In this document: in pieces, positions 46,651-55,439 of the stretch
Position numbering within the stretch: position 1 is the first letter of the stretch
Layout of the letters: each line of letters opens with the position of its first letter
Origin: Bacteroidales bacterium
Lineage (GTDB): Bacteria; Bacteroidota; Bacteroidia; Bacteroidales; UBA932
NCBI GenBank assembly: GCA_024691765.1
Contig: JAILNI010000006.1
Span: 62,001-126,000, forward strand
DNA length: 64,000 nucleotides
Reading direction: 5' to 3'
Position numbers and translations under genes: made by a program
Notes under the pieces: model-generated
The model's database searches: none
What the model saw: only the letters and a program-made list of their open reading frames with translations
Told to the model about the DNA's origin: nothing

Positions 46651-48969
46651 CTATTTCCCAATCGCCGCGTCGGCGAAGTCCAGAAGCCAGCGCCAGTCCT
46701 CGGCCGCTATGCCGTGGCCGCCGGAGCGGCGGACGTAGCCGAGGTCGCGACCGATGGCGGAGGTGTCGAGGTCGGCCGGCCACGGCACTTCCGGGAGGCC
46801 CGAGCCTCCCAGAAATCGCCATACCGGCGATGCGGCCTGCAGTGCCAGAAACTCCCCGCGGGTGTCGAACCAGGGGTTGTTGAAGCCCTCCACCAGGAGA
46901 GGCCTCGGGGCTATGCAGGCGAGAAGCATGTGCTGGTCGAAGGGAAGCTTCCATTCGCTTGCGGCATATTTGGAGAATTCGGGGCACCACCAGTGGGGGA
47001 ACATTTCCACCTGGGAACCCACGTACTCGCCGAAGTTCCTCTTCGCGAGAGGAACCCCTCCGCCGCCGGTCTGGTTCACCACGACCGCGGCGAAGCGTTC
47101 GTCGAACGCTCCGGCAAGAAGGGCCGCCTTCCCAAGGCGGGAACAGCCGGTTACCACTACTTTCGAGGCATCTATGCGAGGATCGCCTTCCAGCATGTCG
47201 AGCCCGCGGCAAAGTCCCCAGGCCCACTTCATCAGCGCGCAGGAAAGTCCTGCCTGTTTGTCAGCCTCCTCCGGATCGGGATAGACCTCCTCGTAGCAGG
47301 CGGTGGCGAAAGCGTAGCCTCGAGAGAAAAGCTCCCTGAACGGGAAAACGGTAACAGAGTTGTCGGAAGCCTTGTCCAGGACTTTCCCGTTGCCGTAGTA
47401 ATTCATCATGAGAACAGCGGGCAACGGACCGGTAGCGCCTGAGGGGTAGAGCACCATCCAGTCGATATGAGGGCAGAGGGCGCCGTCTGCGAAATTCATG
47501 CGCACGAGCCTTCGCACGGCAGTACCGTCAAGCGCCGGACCCTCTTCGAGAACCTCGGTGGAGAAAGGCTGAGCAGGAGGCATCTGCCCGTACATCTCAC
47601 GCTCGAAGAGCGAAAGTATCTCCTTCCTGCGAGCAGGCCACTGCTCAGGGGAGGCTACCGGCATGCCGTCGGCGAAGCTAAGCGGATCCGGCAGCTCGTA
47701 GGGCGACACATTGCTCTCGTCACTGTTGTAGATATAGCGGAACTTGTTTCCCTTGAAAACCAGTCCGGAAACCTCATACTGGTCGGGCATCTCTACTATC
47801 CGCTTCGCCTGCCTGAGCTTCAGGTTGCAATAGCGGAAAACTATGTCCGAAGCATACGAACGGGGGATATCCTCCCTTCCCTTAAGGTCGAAAAACTGGG
47901 TCCAGGGCTTCACATATATGCCGTATTTGGCCTTGCCTTCGACGTTCTGGAGCATGATATGGCTGTAATGCTGCGGGGTGTCGGGCCTCATCTTCAGCCA
48001 CAGCACCCTTTCTGTGCCGTCCACCTTGGAGTCGCGGAGAATGATGTTCTCGGCCTTCACGCATTCGCTGCCCAGCACCAGAGCCCCCGGGCCGTGCCCG
48101 AAGTTGCATTTGTCTATCAGAATGCGTTCGTCGGGGCCGTTGTCGGGGTCGTTGTCCGCCCACGGGCCCTTTCCTCCCTTGAGGGAGATATGGTCGTCGC
48201 CGCAGGCTATGCTGCAGTGCTTGATGAGTACGTCGCTGCAGGCGTCGATGTCGATGCCGTCGGAGCTGGGAGCCTTCACCGGCTTGATCGGAGCGTAGAT
48301 GTCAACCCTCTTTATCTTCACGCGCGCGCACTTATAGAGATGTATGTTCCAGAAGGCGGAGTTGCGAAGGGTCACGCCACTTATGGAGACGTCGCGGCTG
48401 CCGGAGATTCCGATCAGCCGGGGGCGCCGGACTTCCAGGTTGGTGCAGGCGGGATTGGCCTTTCGCGTAGCCCAGAAAGCCTCCCAGAAAGGTTGGCCGT
48501 TGCCGTCGAGGGAGCCATCACCGTCAATGGTAAAGCCGTCGCAGCCGGAAGCATTGACAAGGGCGGACACATAGGGCTGCAGCACGCCTTCGATATGCAC
48601 GGGGATGTCGGGATAGTCGGCAAGGTCGGTACTGCCCTTGAGCACGGCATCCTCTTCCAGGAGAAGATGGGTGCCGGGTTTGAAGAAGAGGGCGCCCGAG
48701 AGCCATACCCCCTTGGGGATGACAACCGTGCCTCCCTTTACCGCAGCCGCGTCGATGGCTTTCTGGACGGCCTCCGTCTGCACTTTGGAACTGTCGCGAA
48801 CGGCCCCGTAGCGGGTAATCACGAAGCGTTTGGCCTGCTGCCCCTGTACACCCTCGATGTCCTTCAGTAACCATTGGTCGATGACGCTTCCGTCGGGCCA
48901 TTTGGCCGCCTGGCTCCATCCCGGAACGGACAGTGCCAGCAAAGCGAGTGACAGGATGAATCTTCTCAT
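46651..48969 (-). CDS. GH28 pectinase fused to a CE15-type glucuronoyl esterase
   Basis: 772-residue exported enzyme with two catalytic units. Residues 1-21 are a signal peptide. Residues about 45-430 form a GH28 beta-helix (polygalacturonase/rhamnogalacturonase type) with DGIDID, the Asp pair at 258-259 (CGDDHIS) and GHGPGALVLGSE with His292. Residues about 445-772 are an alpha/beta-hydrolase with the CE15 signature GCSRLGK (nucleophile Ser610) and a C-terminal catalytic His752 (GGHG). CE15 enzymes cleave esters of uronic acids; joined to GH28 this suggests attack on an esterified uronic-acid-containing pectin. The start overlaps the GH78 stop by 4 nt, so translation is coupled. Confidence 0.88.
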   Translation of the reverse strand: MRRFILSLALLALSVPGWSQAAKWPDGSVIDQWLLKDIEGVQGQQAKRFVITRYGAVRDSSKVQTEAVQKAIDAAAVKGGTVVIPKGVWLSGALFFKPGTHLLLEEDAVLKGSTDLADYPDIPVHIEGVLQPYVSALVNASGCDGFTIDGDGSLDGNGQPFWEAFWATRKANPACTNLEVRRPRLIGISGSRDVSISGVTLRNSAFWNIHLYKCARVKIKRVDIYAPIKPVKAPSSDGIDIDACSDVLIKHCSIACGDDHISLKGGKGPWADNDPDNGPDERILIDKCNFGHGPGALVLGSECVKAENIILRDSKVDGTERVLWLKMRPDTPQHYSHIMLQNVEGKAKYGIYVKPWTQFFDLKGREDIPRSYASDIVFRYCNLKLRQAKRIVEMPDQYEVSGLVFKGNKFRYIYNSDESNVSPYELPDPLSFADGMPVASPEQWPARRKEILSLFEREMYGQMPPAQPFSTEVLEEGPALDGTAVRRLVRMNFADGALCPHIDWMVLYPSGATGPLPAVLMMNYYGNGKVLDKASDNSVTVFPFRELFSRGYAFATACYEEVYPDPEEADKQAGLSCALMKWAWGLCRGLDMLEGDPRIDASKVVVTGCSRLGKAALLAGAFDERFAAVVVNQTGGGGVPLAKRNFGEYVGSQVEMFPHWWCPEFSKYAASEWKLPFDQHMLLACIAPRPLLVEGFNNPWFDTRGEFLALQAASPVWRFLGGSGLPEVPWPADLDTSAIGRDLGYVRRSGGHGIAAEDWRWLLDFADAAIGK

Positions 48970-51551
48970 AAGAGAACGGTCAGGTGATAGTCGCCGGAAG
49001 TATACTCTTTAGCTTCAGTTTCTCCGGGAAGGGTGACGGACGCGGTGGCTCCTTCGGGGATGGAGAAGTCCCACAGCCACTCGTCGCCGTCGTACTCCCA
49101 ACTGCTGGTGATAAGGCCTGCGGCCGAGTGGAAGGATGCGTCTATGCTGCCGAGGCGCCTGTCGGGAACGGGCTTCATGATGATGTGCCTGAATCCCGGC
49201 TGCGCCGGATCCGCGGCTATGCCGGCGACGGTCTCCCATAACCACTGGCAGACGCAGCCGTAGGCGTAGTGGTTGAAGCTGTTCATACCCTTCGGGCCCA
49301 TGCCGGACTCTATCGTGTAGCTGTTCCAGCGCTCCCATATGGTAGTGGCGCCGTTGTCCACGCTGTAAAGCCAGCTGGGATTCCTGTGTTGCAGGAGCAG
49401 TTCCCAGGCTATGTCGGCCATGTCGTTGTCGCTAAGGGTCTGCATGAGTATGGATGTGCCGAGGAACCCGGTCTGAAGGCAGTTTTCGTGCTCTTCGAAG
49501 TTGGCGCGAAGACGCTCGATGATGCCCCCGCGTGCATCCCCCTCGAAGAGTTTGCACCGCAGGGCGAAGAGGGCGGGAGTCTGCATGGTGTTGAGAATAT
49601 CCGTGCGGAACAGCCCGTCGGGGGTGAAGAAGCGGCCTCGCATGTACTCCCTCGTTTCATCGGCAAGTGCGAGATACTCCGAGGCGTCGCGACCGGTGGC
49701 TGCGGCCATGTCGGCCATCATCCATGCGTCGGTCACAAGATAGCAGGCGCTCAGGAAGCTCCAGTATTCGATGGATTCAGGCAGGGGCTGCCATTTGCCC
49801 GCCGCGTCCTTGTACTGGGCCCTGTGGCTGGCTGTCTCCAGCGGCTCGTAGCTGAGCCAGTCGGCATACTGGCTGTTGCCGTTTTCATAGGCGAGCGCCT
49901 GGTGGTCGTATTTCATTGGAGCAATATGGTCCATCCAGAGCTTCATGGATTCCCAGTTCTCTTCCACAATTGCGGTATCACCGAACTGCTTCCATACAGT
50001 CCAGGGCACTATCACTCCGGCATCCGCCCAGCCGAGGCGCGTGAGGCTGCCTCCGTACTGGGCTGTAGGGGCCACGCCGGGGAAGGAGCCTTCGGGAGTC
50101 TGGCTGTCGCGCATGTCGCGCATCCATTTATGGAAGAAACTGCGGGTGTCGGCGAAGAAGGTGCCGGTCTCGGTGAACACCTGGGTGTCAGCCGTCCATC
50201 CGAGACGCTCGTTGCGCTGCGGGCAGTCGGTGGGAACCGAAAGGTAGTTGGAGCGCTGTCCCCAGAGGGTGTTGCTGATGAGGCGGTTGACGTCGTCGCT
50301 GCCGGTGATGATGCTTCCTGTTTCGAGGGCTTCGGAGATCGAGCTGACGGGTACGGACTTCAGGCCGCTTATGCGAACGTCTCCCGTGGCCTCGACCGAA
50401 ATATAACGGTAGCCGAAGAAGGTGCAGTGCGGACGGTAGTGCTCCCTGCCCCTGCCTGAGAAGGTGTACTGCAGTATCATGCCGTCGGCGGGGATGCGCA
50501 GGTTGGTCCTGTGGCAACTGCCTTCGGGGCCGTCCATTCCGCGGCTGAGGGCTCCGTTGCCGTCGTTCAGCAGTTCTGCGGGAAGACAGGAGAGGACAGT
50601 TCCTTCGGCGGCGCTGAAAACGAAGTCGGGCACTGCCGCGGCGTTCTGGCCGAAGTCCACCACCAGCACTTCGCCGGGATGCAGCCTTATGGTTCCGCCG
50701 CGGGAGTAGTCGCGCAGTTTGACCACCGTCCCGTAAGCCTCCTCGCTGTCTCCTTCAACGTCTCTCCAGACATATGCTTCAACAGGCTTCATGGCAAGGT
50801 CTTCACGGAAATAAATCTCCGCCCCGGCAGTGGGTACTATTTCCCCATTGAATTCCTCGTTCAGTTCGGGAACTCCCAGATTGGAGCCGTCGGCCGGAAC
50901 GGGTATGCGGGCGTCGTATTCCTCGCCGTCGAATATGGCAGCATGGGTGACGGGTCCGGCCACTCCGGCCCTCCAGGAGAGAGTGTCGGTGCCTATGAGT
51001 TCGGTGCTGCCGTCGCTGTAGCTGAGCTTGAGCACGCCGCGGAAGGCAGGCTTGCGCCCTATCATACCCCTGTGCCTTTTCGGGGTGACTATCTTGTCGG
51101 CCCACCAGCCGGGAGTTACCTGCACCGAGAGCAGGTTCTCGGCCCCTGCGACTTTGCGCATGGCGTCGGTAACGTCGTAAGTGAAGGCGATCTTGGTCTT
51201 CGCGTAATGGGTGAAGCCGGGCTTGAGTATCTCTTCGCCTACGGGCTTTCCGTTGACGAACAGCTGATAGACTCCAAGGCCGGATGTCATCCACACCGCG
51301 GATTCCAGCCTGGAAGCGTTGGGCACGCTGCGGATGAACCAGCTGGCGCCGTCGGCCGCGCGGCAGTCGGTCTTTTCCATCACCCTGCCGGTTACAACCG
51401 GGGCGTCGGCCGCCGAAATCCATACTGAGGAATCCCATGCGCTGCTCTCAAGCGCATCTGTAAGCTGCCCGACTCCGCGACCGGAGGGGCAGCAGGAAAC
51501 CAGGTACAAAACTCCTGCAAGGAGCAGGACCGTTACTGAACGTCTATCCAT
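48966..51551 (-). CDS. GH78-family alpha-L-rhamnosidase lipoprotein
   Basis: Releases terminal L-rhamnose from glycans such as rhamnogalacturonan. The 861-residue product has a lipoprotein signal (LYLVSC, Cys20). N-terminal beta-sandwich domains (about 25-400) contain the QLFVNGKPVG and LKPGFTHY segments. The (alpha/alpha)6 catalytic barrel has TDCPQRNERLGWTAD (about 440-455), with the acidic residues expected for GH78, and GWADAGVIVPW. A short C-terminal sandwich ends the protein. The start overlaps the previous gene by 19 nt and is fixed by the signal peptide. Confidence 0.93.
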   Translation of the reverse strand: MDRRSVTVLLLAGVLYLVSCCPSGRGVGQLTDALESSAWDSSVWISAADAPVVTGRVMEKTDCRAADGASWFIRSVPNASRLESAVWMTSGLGVYQLFVNGKPVGEEILKPGFTHYAKTKIAFTYDVTDAMRKVAGAENLLSVQVTPGWWADKIVTPKRHRGMIGRKPAFRGVLKLSYSDGSTELIGTDTLSWRAGVAGPVTHAAIFDGEEYDARIPVPADGSNLGVPELNEEFNGEIVPTAGAEIYFREDLAMKPVEAYVWRDVEGDSEEAYGTVVKLRDYSRGGTIRLHPGEVLVVDFGQNAAAVPDFVFSAAEGTVLSCLPAELLNDGNGALSRGMDGPEGSCHRTNLRIPADGMILQYTFSGRGREHYRPHCTFFGYRYISVEATGDVRISGLKSVPVSSISEALETGSIITGSDDVNRLISNTLWGQRSNYLSVPTDCPQRNERLGWTADTQVFTETGTFFADTRSFFHKWMRDMRDSQTPEGSFPGVAPTAQYGGSLTRLGWADAGVIVPWTVWKQFGDTAIVEENWESMKLWMDHIAPMKYDHQALAYENGNSQYADWLSYEPLETASHRAQYKDAAGKWQPLPESIEYWSFLSACYLVTDAWMMADMAAATGRDASEYLALADETREYMRGRFFTPDGLFRTDILNTMQTPALFALRCKLFEGDARGGIIERLRANFEEHENCLQTGFLGTSILMQTLSDNDMADIAWELLLQHRNPSWLYSVDNGATTIWERWNSYTIESGMGPKGMNSFNHYAYGCVCQWLWETVAGIAADPAQPGFRHIIMKPVPDRRLGSIDASFHSAAGLITSSWEYDGDEWLWDFSIPEGATASVTLPGETEAKEYTSGDYHLTVLL

Positions 51552-54406
51552 GATCCAACCTGACTGTAGATATAATTAGCCATCACACTCATACCGGCGG
51601 CATTGGGATGCGCATAGTCGAATTTGGGAATACCCGTGGAGGAATTGGCGTGGAAGCCGTATTCACCCAGCAGGTCTGCGACGCGCACATAGTCGTAGTG
51701 GTCAGCGATGAGGCGTATTGCCTCACCCATACCGAGTTGTACGTAATCGCCTATCACACAGACTATTTTGACCGAAGGATAGCGAGTCTTGAGCATCCTT
51801 ATCAGGCGTATGTATGCCGATGCGAACGTCTTGCCGTCGAGTGCGTCGGCTTCGTCCACGCTGGTGGCGAGGTCGCCTTCTTCAAGCAGGTCGGCCAGAT
51901 CCGATTTGAACGAATCGGGGAAGGTTTTGGAACTCATGGCAAGCCCATCGATCAGTTCTTCGCTTGCGTTGTTGTAGAGGGTGTGGCCGTAGTCGTTGGT
52001 GCCGCCGTGGATGAACACTACGTCGGGATCGCCAAGGCCTTTCTGCTGCAACCTGGTGCCGAAGTCCCAGCCGTACCAGTAGGCGCCCGAGTCGCCGGTA
52101 GTGTTCTGCACCACGGTGGTGTTGCCGGCGGAGATGTTCTTCTCGAACTTGCCGTAGCTCATCTTGTCGTAAATGAGCCTGTACCACCAGGTTTTGGAAA
52201 CATCGTCCACGTCGCAGCCGCTCTTCGGATAGTATGCGCCGCCCTTGGTGGTGTCGCACCAGCCAGCGTAAGTGGAGATGGAGTCGCCCAGGATACTCAC
52301 CTTGACGGTGCGGTTGGGATCCTCCATGGCGATAATCTTTACAACGATGTCGGCTATATTGAAACGGTTTTTCGAAGACACGTTATTCAGAGAGCCTATA
52401 ATGAGGTGGTCCTGATTGCTTACTCCTTCAATCGTTACTGTCTTGGTGTACCATTTCTTCTGCGTGGTGTTCGCAAGACCGAGGGCGTGGCCATTGGAAA
52501 GAGAAGCACCAGTATACTTGCAGTAGGACGCGTTTGTTACATCCGCCGTGGAATTCATCGTCAGCCCGGATTCGGCGAATACCGCAACATCTACATTGCT
52601 TGCTTTCTCGTGCAACAGGGCTGTGACGGTTATGCTGAGTGTGGCTTTATGCCCATTAGGAATACCGGAAAGCTTTGGCGTAACGATGTGTGTGCGGCCG
52701 CTGGTGGTGGCAACACGAAAATAACCGGTCCTGGAATAGACCGCGCTGTTGCCAAAGAAACCCCAGCCGTTTGCCAGGCGCCTTCCCGGGGTCATCTGGA
52801 CAGAGTTTCCCCAGAAGCGTGTGCCGGTGCTGGTATAGTTCTCTATGAAGCCTTCCGGATCCTCTCCGGAGGGAGGATTCAGATTGCGGGTACTCGAGGA
52901 AGGCATAAATCCTGCAGCCTTGTCCCACTCATCAGGGCCATAGGTCTCGGAGAAGTCTTCGGCCAAGATGATGTCGCCAACCGCTGCATCGGAAACTGTG
53001 GAAGCGTCCACCCTGGTAAATGATGTGGTAGTCGCCTTGATAACATCGGAGCTCTTCTCGGCCCCTTCGGTAGTGTCAGTAGCCTTGAACCAGTAATCGG
53101 TAGCTGGATCCAGACCGCCGAAGATAAAGCGGGGCTGCAGGTCGCTCCATTTTCCACTGTCGGCATCTATGTTATGGGAAACCACCAGGTCGGTGCAGGC
53201 AGCGTCCCTGTAAAGAGCGATAGTCCAGGGCTTTGCGATGTCGTCGGCCGCCGATACTCCTTCCGTCCATGTAAAGGTGAGGGAGCAGGAAGTGGCTTTG
53301 CCCAGCGAGGCCTGAACATCGGGAAGCTCAGGAGTCTCCTCAATAGAAACTATCTTTACCGTAACATCGGACAGATAGAAACGGTTCTTTGAGGTACCAC
53401 TTACAACATTGTCTTCGAGCGATCCGATAAGAAGCTGGCATTCTGAATCTACATTCTCAAGGATGGCCGTCTCGGTAACGAAGTCCTTAGTCGTGGAAAT
53501 GTCGAAGGCAACGCCGTTTGCCAGCGAGGCTCCGGTGTATTTCTTATAGCTTGAATTGCCTGGGTCGGTGGTGTAGTCCATCGTAAGACCCTTCTCGGCA
53601 AAGACGGCCAGTTGTATGCCGCTGTCGTATTTGGTGGCTGTTACAGTCACTTCTACGGTGGCAAGCTTGCCCTCGGGGATGCCGGAGAGCGGAGGCGTTA
53701 CCATGTGCGTGCGGCCGCCGGATTCTCCGACGCGAAGATAGGCGTTCCTGAGGAAAGTGGAGCTGTTGCCGAAGAAGCCCCAGCCTTTGGAAAGACGGCT
53801 GTCGTCCAGATGGACGTTGGTGCCGAAAATTCGGTTATCGGTGTTGTCGTAGGATGTGAACGAGCCAGTAGGATTCTCCCCAGAGGGAACATTCAGATTC
53901 TTTGGGCTGGGCACAAAGCCTGCAGCGCTGGAGAGTTCGTCCGGACCCCAGCTGATTTCGGAGAAGTCTTCGGCCAGAATTACATCGCCTGCGGCGGCAT
54001 TGCTTACGGTAGTAGGATCCACCACTGTAAAGGCCGTGGTCTGGCCTGAAACCACGTTCGAGACCTCACCGGTTTCGGTATTGGTGACCCTGAACCAGTA
54101 GCTGGTCTCGGGCTGCAGACCGCCAAAGACGAACCTCAGCGGCTTGCTGGCCCAGCAGTCATGTCCCTTTTCTATCTCGAACGACACCTGCAGGTCGGTG
54201 CAGGCTGCGTCCCTGAAGAGCTCGATCCTGTAAGGCACTTCGGCATCTTCGGCCGCAGTGCCGCCCGTTGTCCAGCCGAATACGAGCGTTGACGAACTGC
54301 CGTGCACGAATTCCGGATCAGGTTTGGGCTCGGGTTTTTCTTCTTCCTTGCATGCCGTCAGCAGAAGGGCGGGCAGCAGGAGCAGATAAAGCAGCTTTTT
54401 CAACAT
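51533..54406 (-). CDS. SGNH-hydrolase lipoprotein with repeated FN3-like/jelly-roll modules
   Basis: 957 residues. Lipobox LLTAC (Cys19). Two copies of a module of about 330 residues follow (roughly 30-360 and 370-690): an FN3-like domain, then a segment starting GDVILAEDFSE and containing GWGFFGNS, RTHMVTP/RTHIVTP and NRFYLSDV/NRFNIADI. The C-terminal domain (about 700-957) is an SGNH esterase with Ser709 in GDSIS, GGTNDYG, and the Asp/His pair in FDYAHPNAAG. It probably deacylates a glycan or other ester at the cell surface; substrate unknown. Related modules occur in the large protein encoded at 55440-59846. Confidence 0.85.
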   Translation of the reverse strand: MLKKLLYLLLLPALLLTACKEEEKPEPKPDPEFVHGSSSTLVFGWTTGGTAAEDAEVPYRIELFRDAACTDLQVSFEIEKGHDCWASKPLRFVFGGLQPETSYWFRVTNTETGEVSNVVSGQTTAFTVVDPTTVSNAAAGDVILAEDFSEISWGPDELSSAAGFVPSPKNLNVPSGENPTGSFTSYDNTDNRIFGTNVHLDDSRLSKGWGFFGNSSTFLRNAYLRVGESGGRTHMVTPPLSGIPEGKLATVEVTVTATKYDSGIQLAVFAEKGLTMDYTTDPGNSSYKKYTGASLANGVAFDISTTKDFVTETAILENVDSECQLLIGSLEDNVVSGTSKNRFYLSDVTVKIVSIEETPELPDVQASLGKATSCSLTFTWTEGVSAADDIAKPWTIALYRDAACTDLVVSHNIDADSGKWSDLQPRFIFGGLDPATDYWFKATDTTEGAEKSSDVIKATTTSFTRVDASTVSDAAVGDIILAEDFSETYGPDEWDKAAGFMPSSSTRNLNPPSGEDPEGFIENYTSTGTRFWGNSVQMTPGRRLANGWGFFGNSAVYSRTGYFRVATTSGRTHIVTPKLSGIPNGHKATLSITVTALLHEKASNVDVAVFAESGLTMNSTADVTNASYCKYTGASLSNGHALGLANTTQKKWYTKTVTIEGVSNQDHLIIGSLNNVSSKNRFNIADIVVKIIAMEDPNRTVKVSILGDSISTYAGWCDTTKGGAYYPKSGCDVDDVSKTWWYRLIYDKMSYGKFEKNISAGNTTVVQNTTGDSGAYWYGWDFGTRLQQKGLGDPDVVFIHGGTNDYGHTLYNNASEELIDGLAMSSKTFPDSFKSDLADLLEEGDLATSVDEADALDGKTFASAYIRLIRMLKTRYPSVKIVCVIGDYVQLGMGEAIRLIADHYDYVRVADLLGEYGFHANSSTGIPKFDYAHPNAAGMSVMANYIYSQVGSWIDVQ

Positions 54407-54410
54407 ATCC

Positions 54411-55391
54411 TTATTCTATCGTTATCGTTGCGGTTACCGGCAGGTGGTCCGACGGACACCATTCCTTGCCATCATGGCTGTATGTAAACACCACGGTGCG
54501 GTAGTCGCTCGCGGAGCACCCGCGTGTGAGTATGTGGTCGATACGGCGGTCAGGCCGGTTCTTTGTGAAAGTATCAACATCATAATAATAATCGTGAGAA
54601 CTGCCGCTCAGCGTTCCCCATGTGGCAGTATTCGAGTCGGTCCACCATTGTGTAAGTATACTGTAAGTTTCCTTGCCCGGCCCGAAGTTCATGTCGCCCG
54701 CGAGTATGGCAGGAAGAGTTCGCGCCTTTTCGGCGGCGAAACGGTTGACCACGGCCGCCATGTTGGGAGCGCCTCCCTGGTCTTTCGTAGGCATGTGCGA
54801 CACGAAAAAGTAGAAGCGCTTGCTGCTGGCCTTGTGCCTGAAGCGAATCCAGATGCATGTACGTTCCGGGCTGCCGACTTTCTCGTAGGCCTTTTCGGGG
54901 TCGGTGTACCATGTGTCGGTGCTTTTGGCGAGCCATACGTAGCCGCTCGCTTCATGGTCGAGAACGGCCGAATCGTAGGCATAACCGTTGGAGTAGGAGT
55001 ATGCCAATGTGCCGGCGGAGGTGATGTCGTTGGGCCAATCCAGCTTCCATCGCCACGAGGGGCGTATGCCGCCGCACATGACCTTGAGGTCGTTGGTGCC
55101 TCCCGGGAGGAAGGTCGCGTCAAGCTCATTGAAAGCTATCAGGCTGGCTCCGGTGCCTATTATCGAATAAGCGAGCGCATTGCGGACCTTATCCATCGTG
55201 AGAGACATCTCGTCGCAGCGGCCGGAGGGCTTGAGAAGGTTGCAGGTGGCTACCTGTATCACTGCAGGTTCTTCCACCTCCGGCACCGTCTCCTTCTCTT
55301 CGGGCTCGTCTCCGTTCTGCTCCATGCTTCCCCCGCAGGCGCTCAGCAGCACCTGCAGCAGGACAAGCAGGAGAACACTCAGCCTTCTCAT
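54411..55391 (-). CDS. Endonuclease/exonuclease/phosphatase-fold lipoprotein
   Basis: 326 residues. Lipobox LLSAC (Cys19), then an acidic Glu-rich linker and the EEP fold: ATCNLLKPSG, the metal-binding Glu in AFNELDATF, AGDMNFGP, RIDHILTRG and the terminal SDHLPV with the catalytic Asp-His. Family members cut DNA, phosphoinositides or phosphodiesters. A surface lipoprotein inside a glycan operon points more to a phosphodiester on an extracellular polymer than to a DNA-repair enzyme, but this is inference. It ends 4 nt before the SGNH gene. Confidence 0.85.
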   Translation of the reverse strand: MRRLSVLLLVLLQVLLSACGGSMEQNGDEPEEKETVPEVEEPAVIQVATCNLLKPSGRCDEMSLTMDKVRNALAYSIIGTGASLIAFNELDATFLPGGTNDLKVMCGGIRPSWRWKLDWPNDITSAGTLAYSYSNGYAYDSAVLDHEASGYVWLAKSTDTWYTDPEKAYEKVGSPERTCIWIRFRHKASSKRFYFFVSHMPTKDQGGAPNMAAVVNRFAAEKARTLPAILAGDMNFGPGKETYSILTQWWTDSNTATWGTLSGSSHDYYYDVDTFTKNRPDRRIDHILTRGCSASDYRTVVFTYSHDGKEWCPSDHLPVTATITIE

Positions 55392-55396
55392 AGATG

Positions 55397-55427
55397 GGAC
55401 CCCGGGCGCCGGTCAGGGCGCCTGGGG
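55397..55427 (-). repeat. Intergenic hairpin, copy 1
   Basis: A 31-nt block identical to the one at 59862-59892. As RNA on the minus strand it folds CCCCAGGCGCC/GGCGCCCGGGG (11 positions, one A-C mismatch) around CTGACC. A T run (CTTTTTG) precedes the stem instead of following it, so it does not look like an intrinsic terminator. It fills the 48-nt gap between the GLUG protein gene and the EEP lipoprotein gene, 5 nt before the latter's ATG. Confidence 0.85.
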
Positions 55428-55439
55428 CAAAAAGGATGA

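Noticed and set aside
55397..55427. Twin hairpins considered as intrinsic terminators
   Set aside because: The T run precedes the stem on the transcribed strand and A follows on the other, so neither direction fits a terminator.
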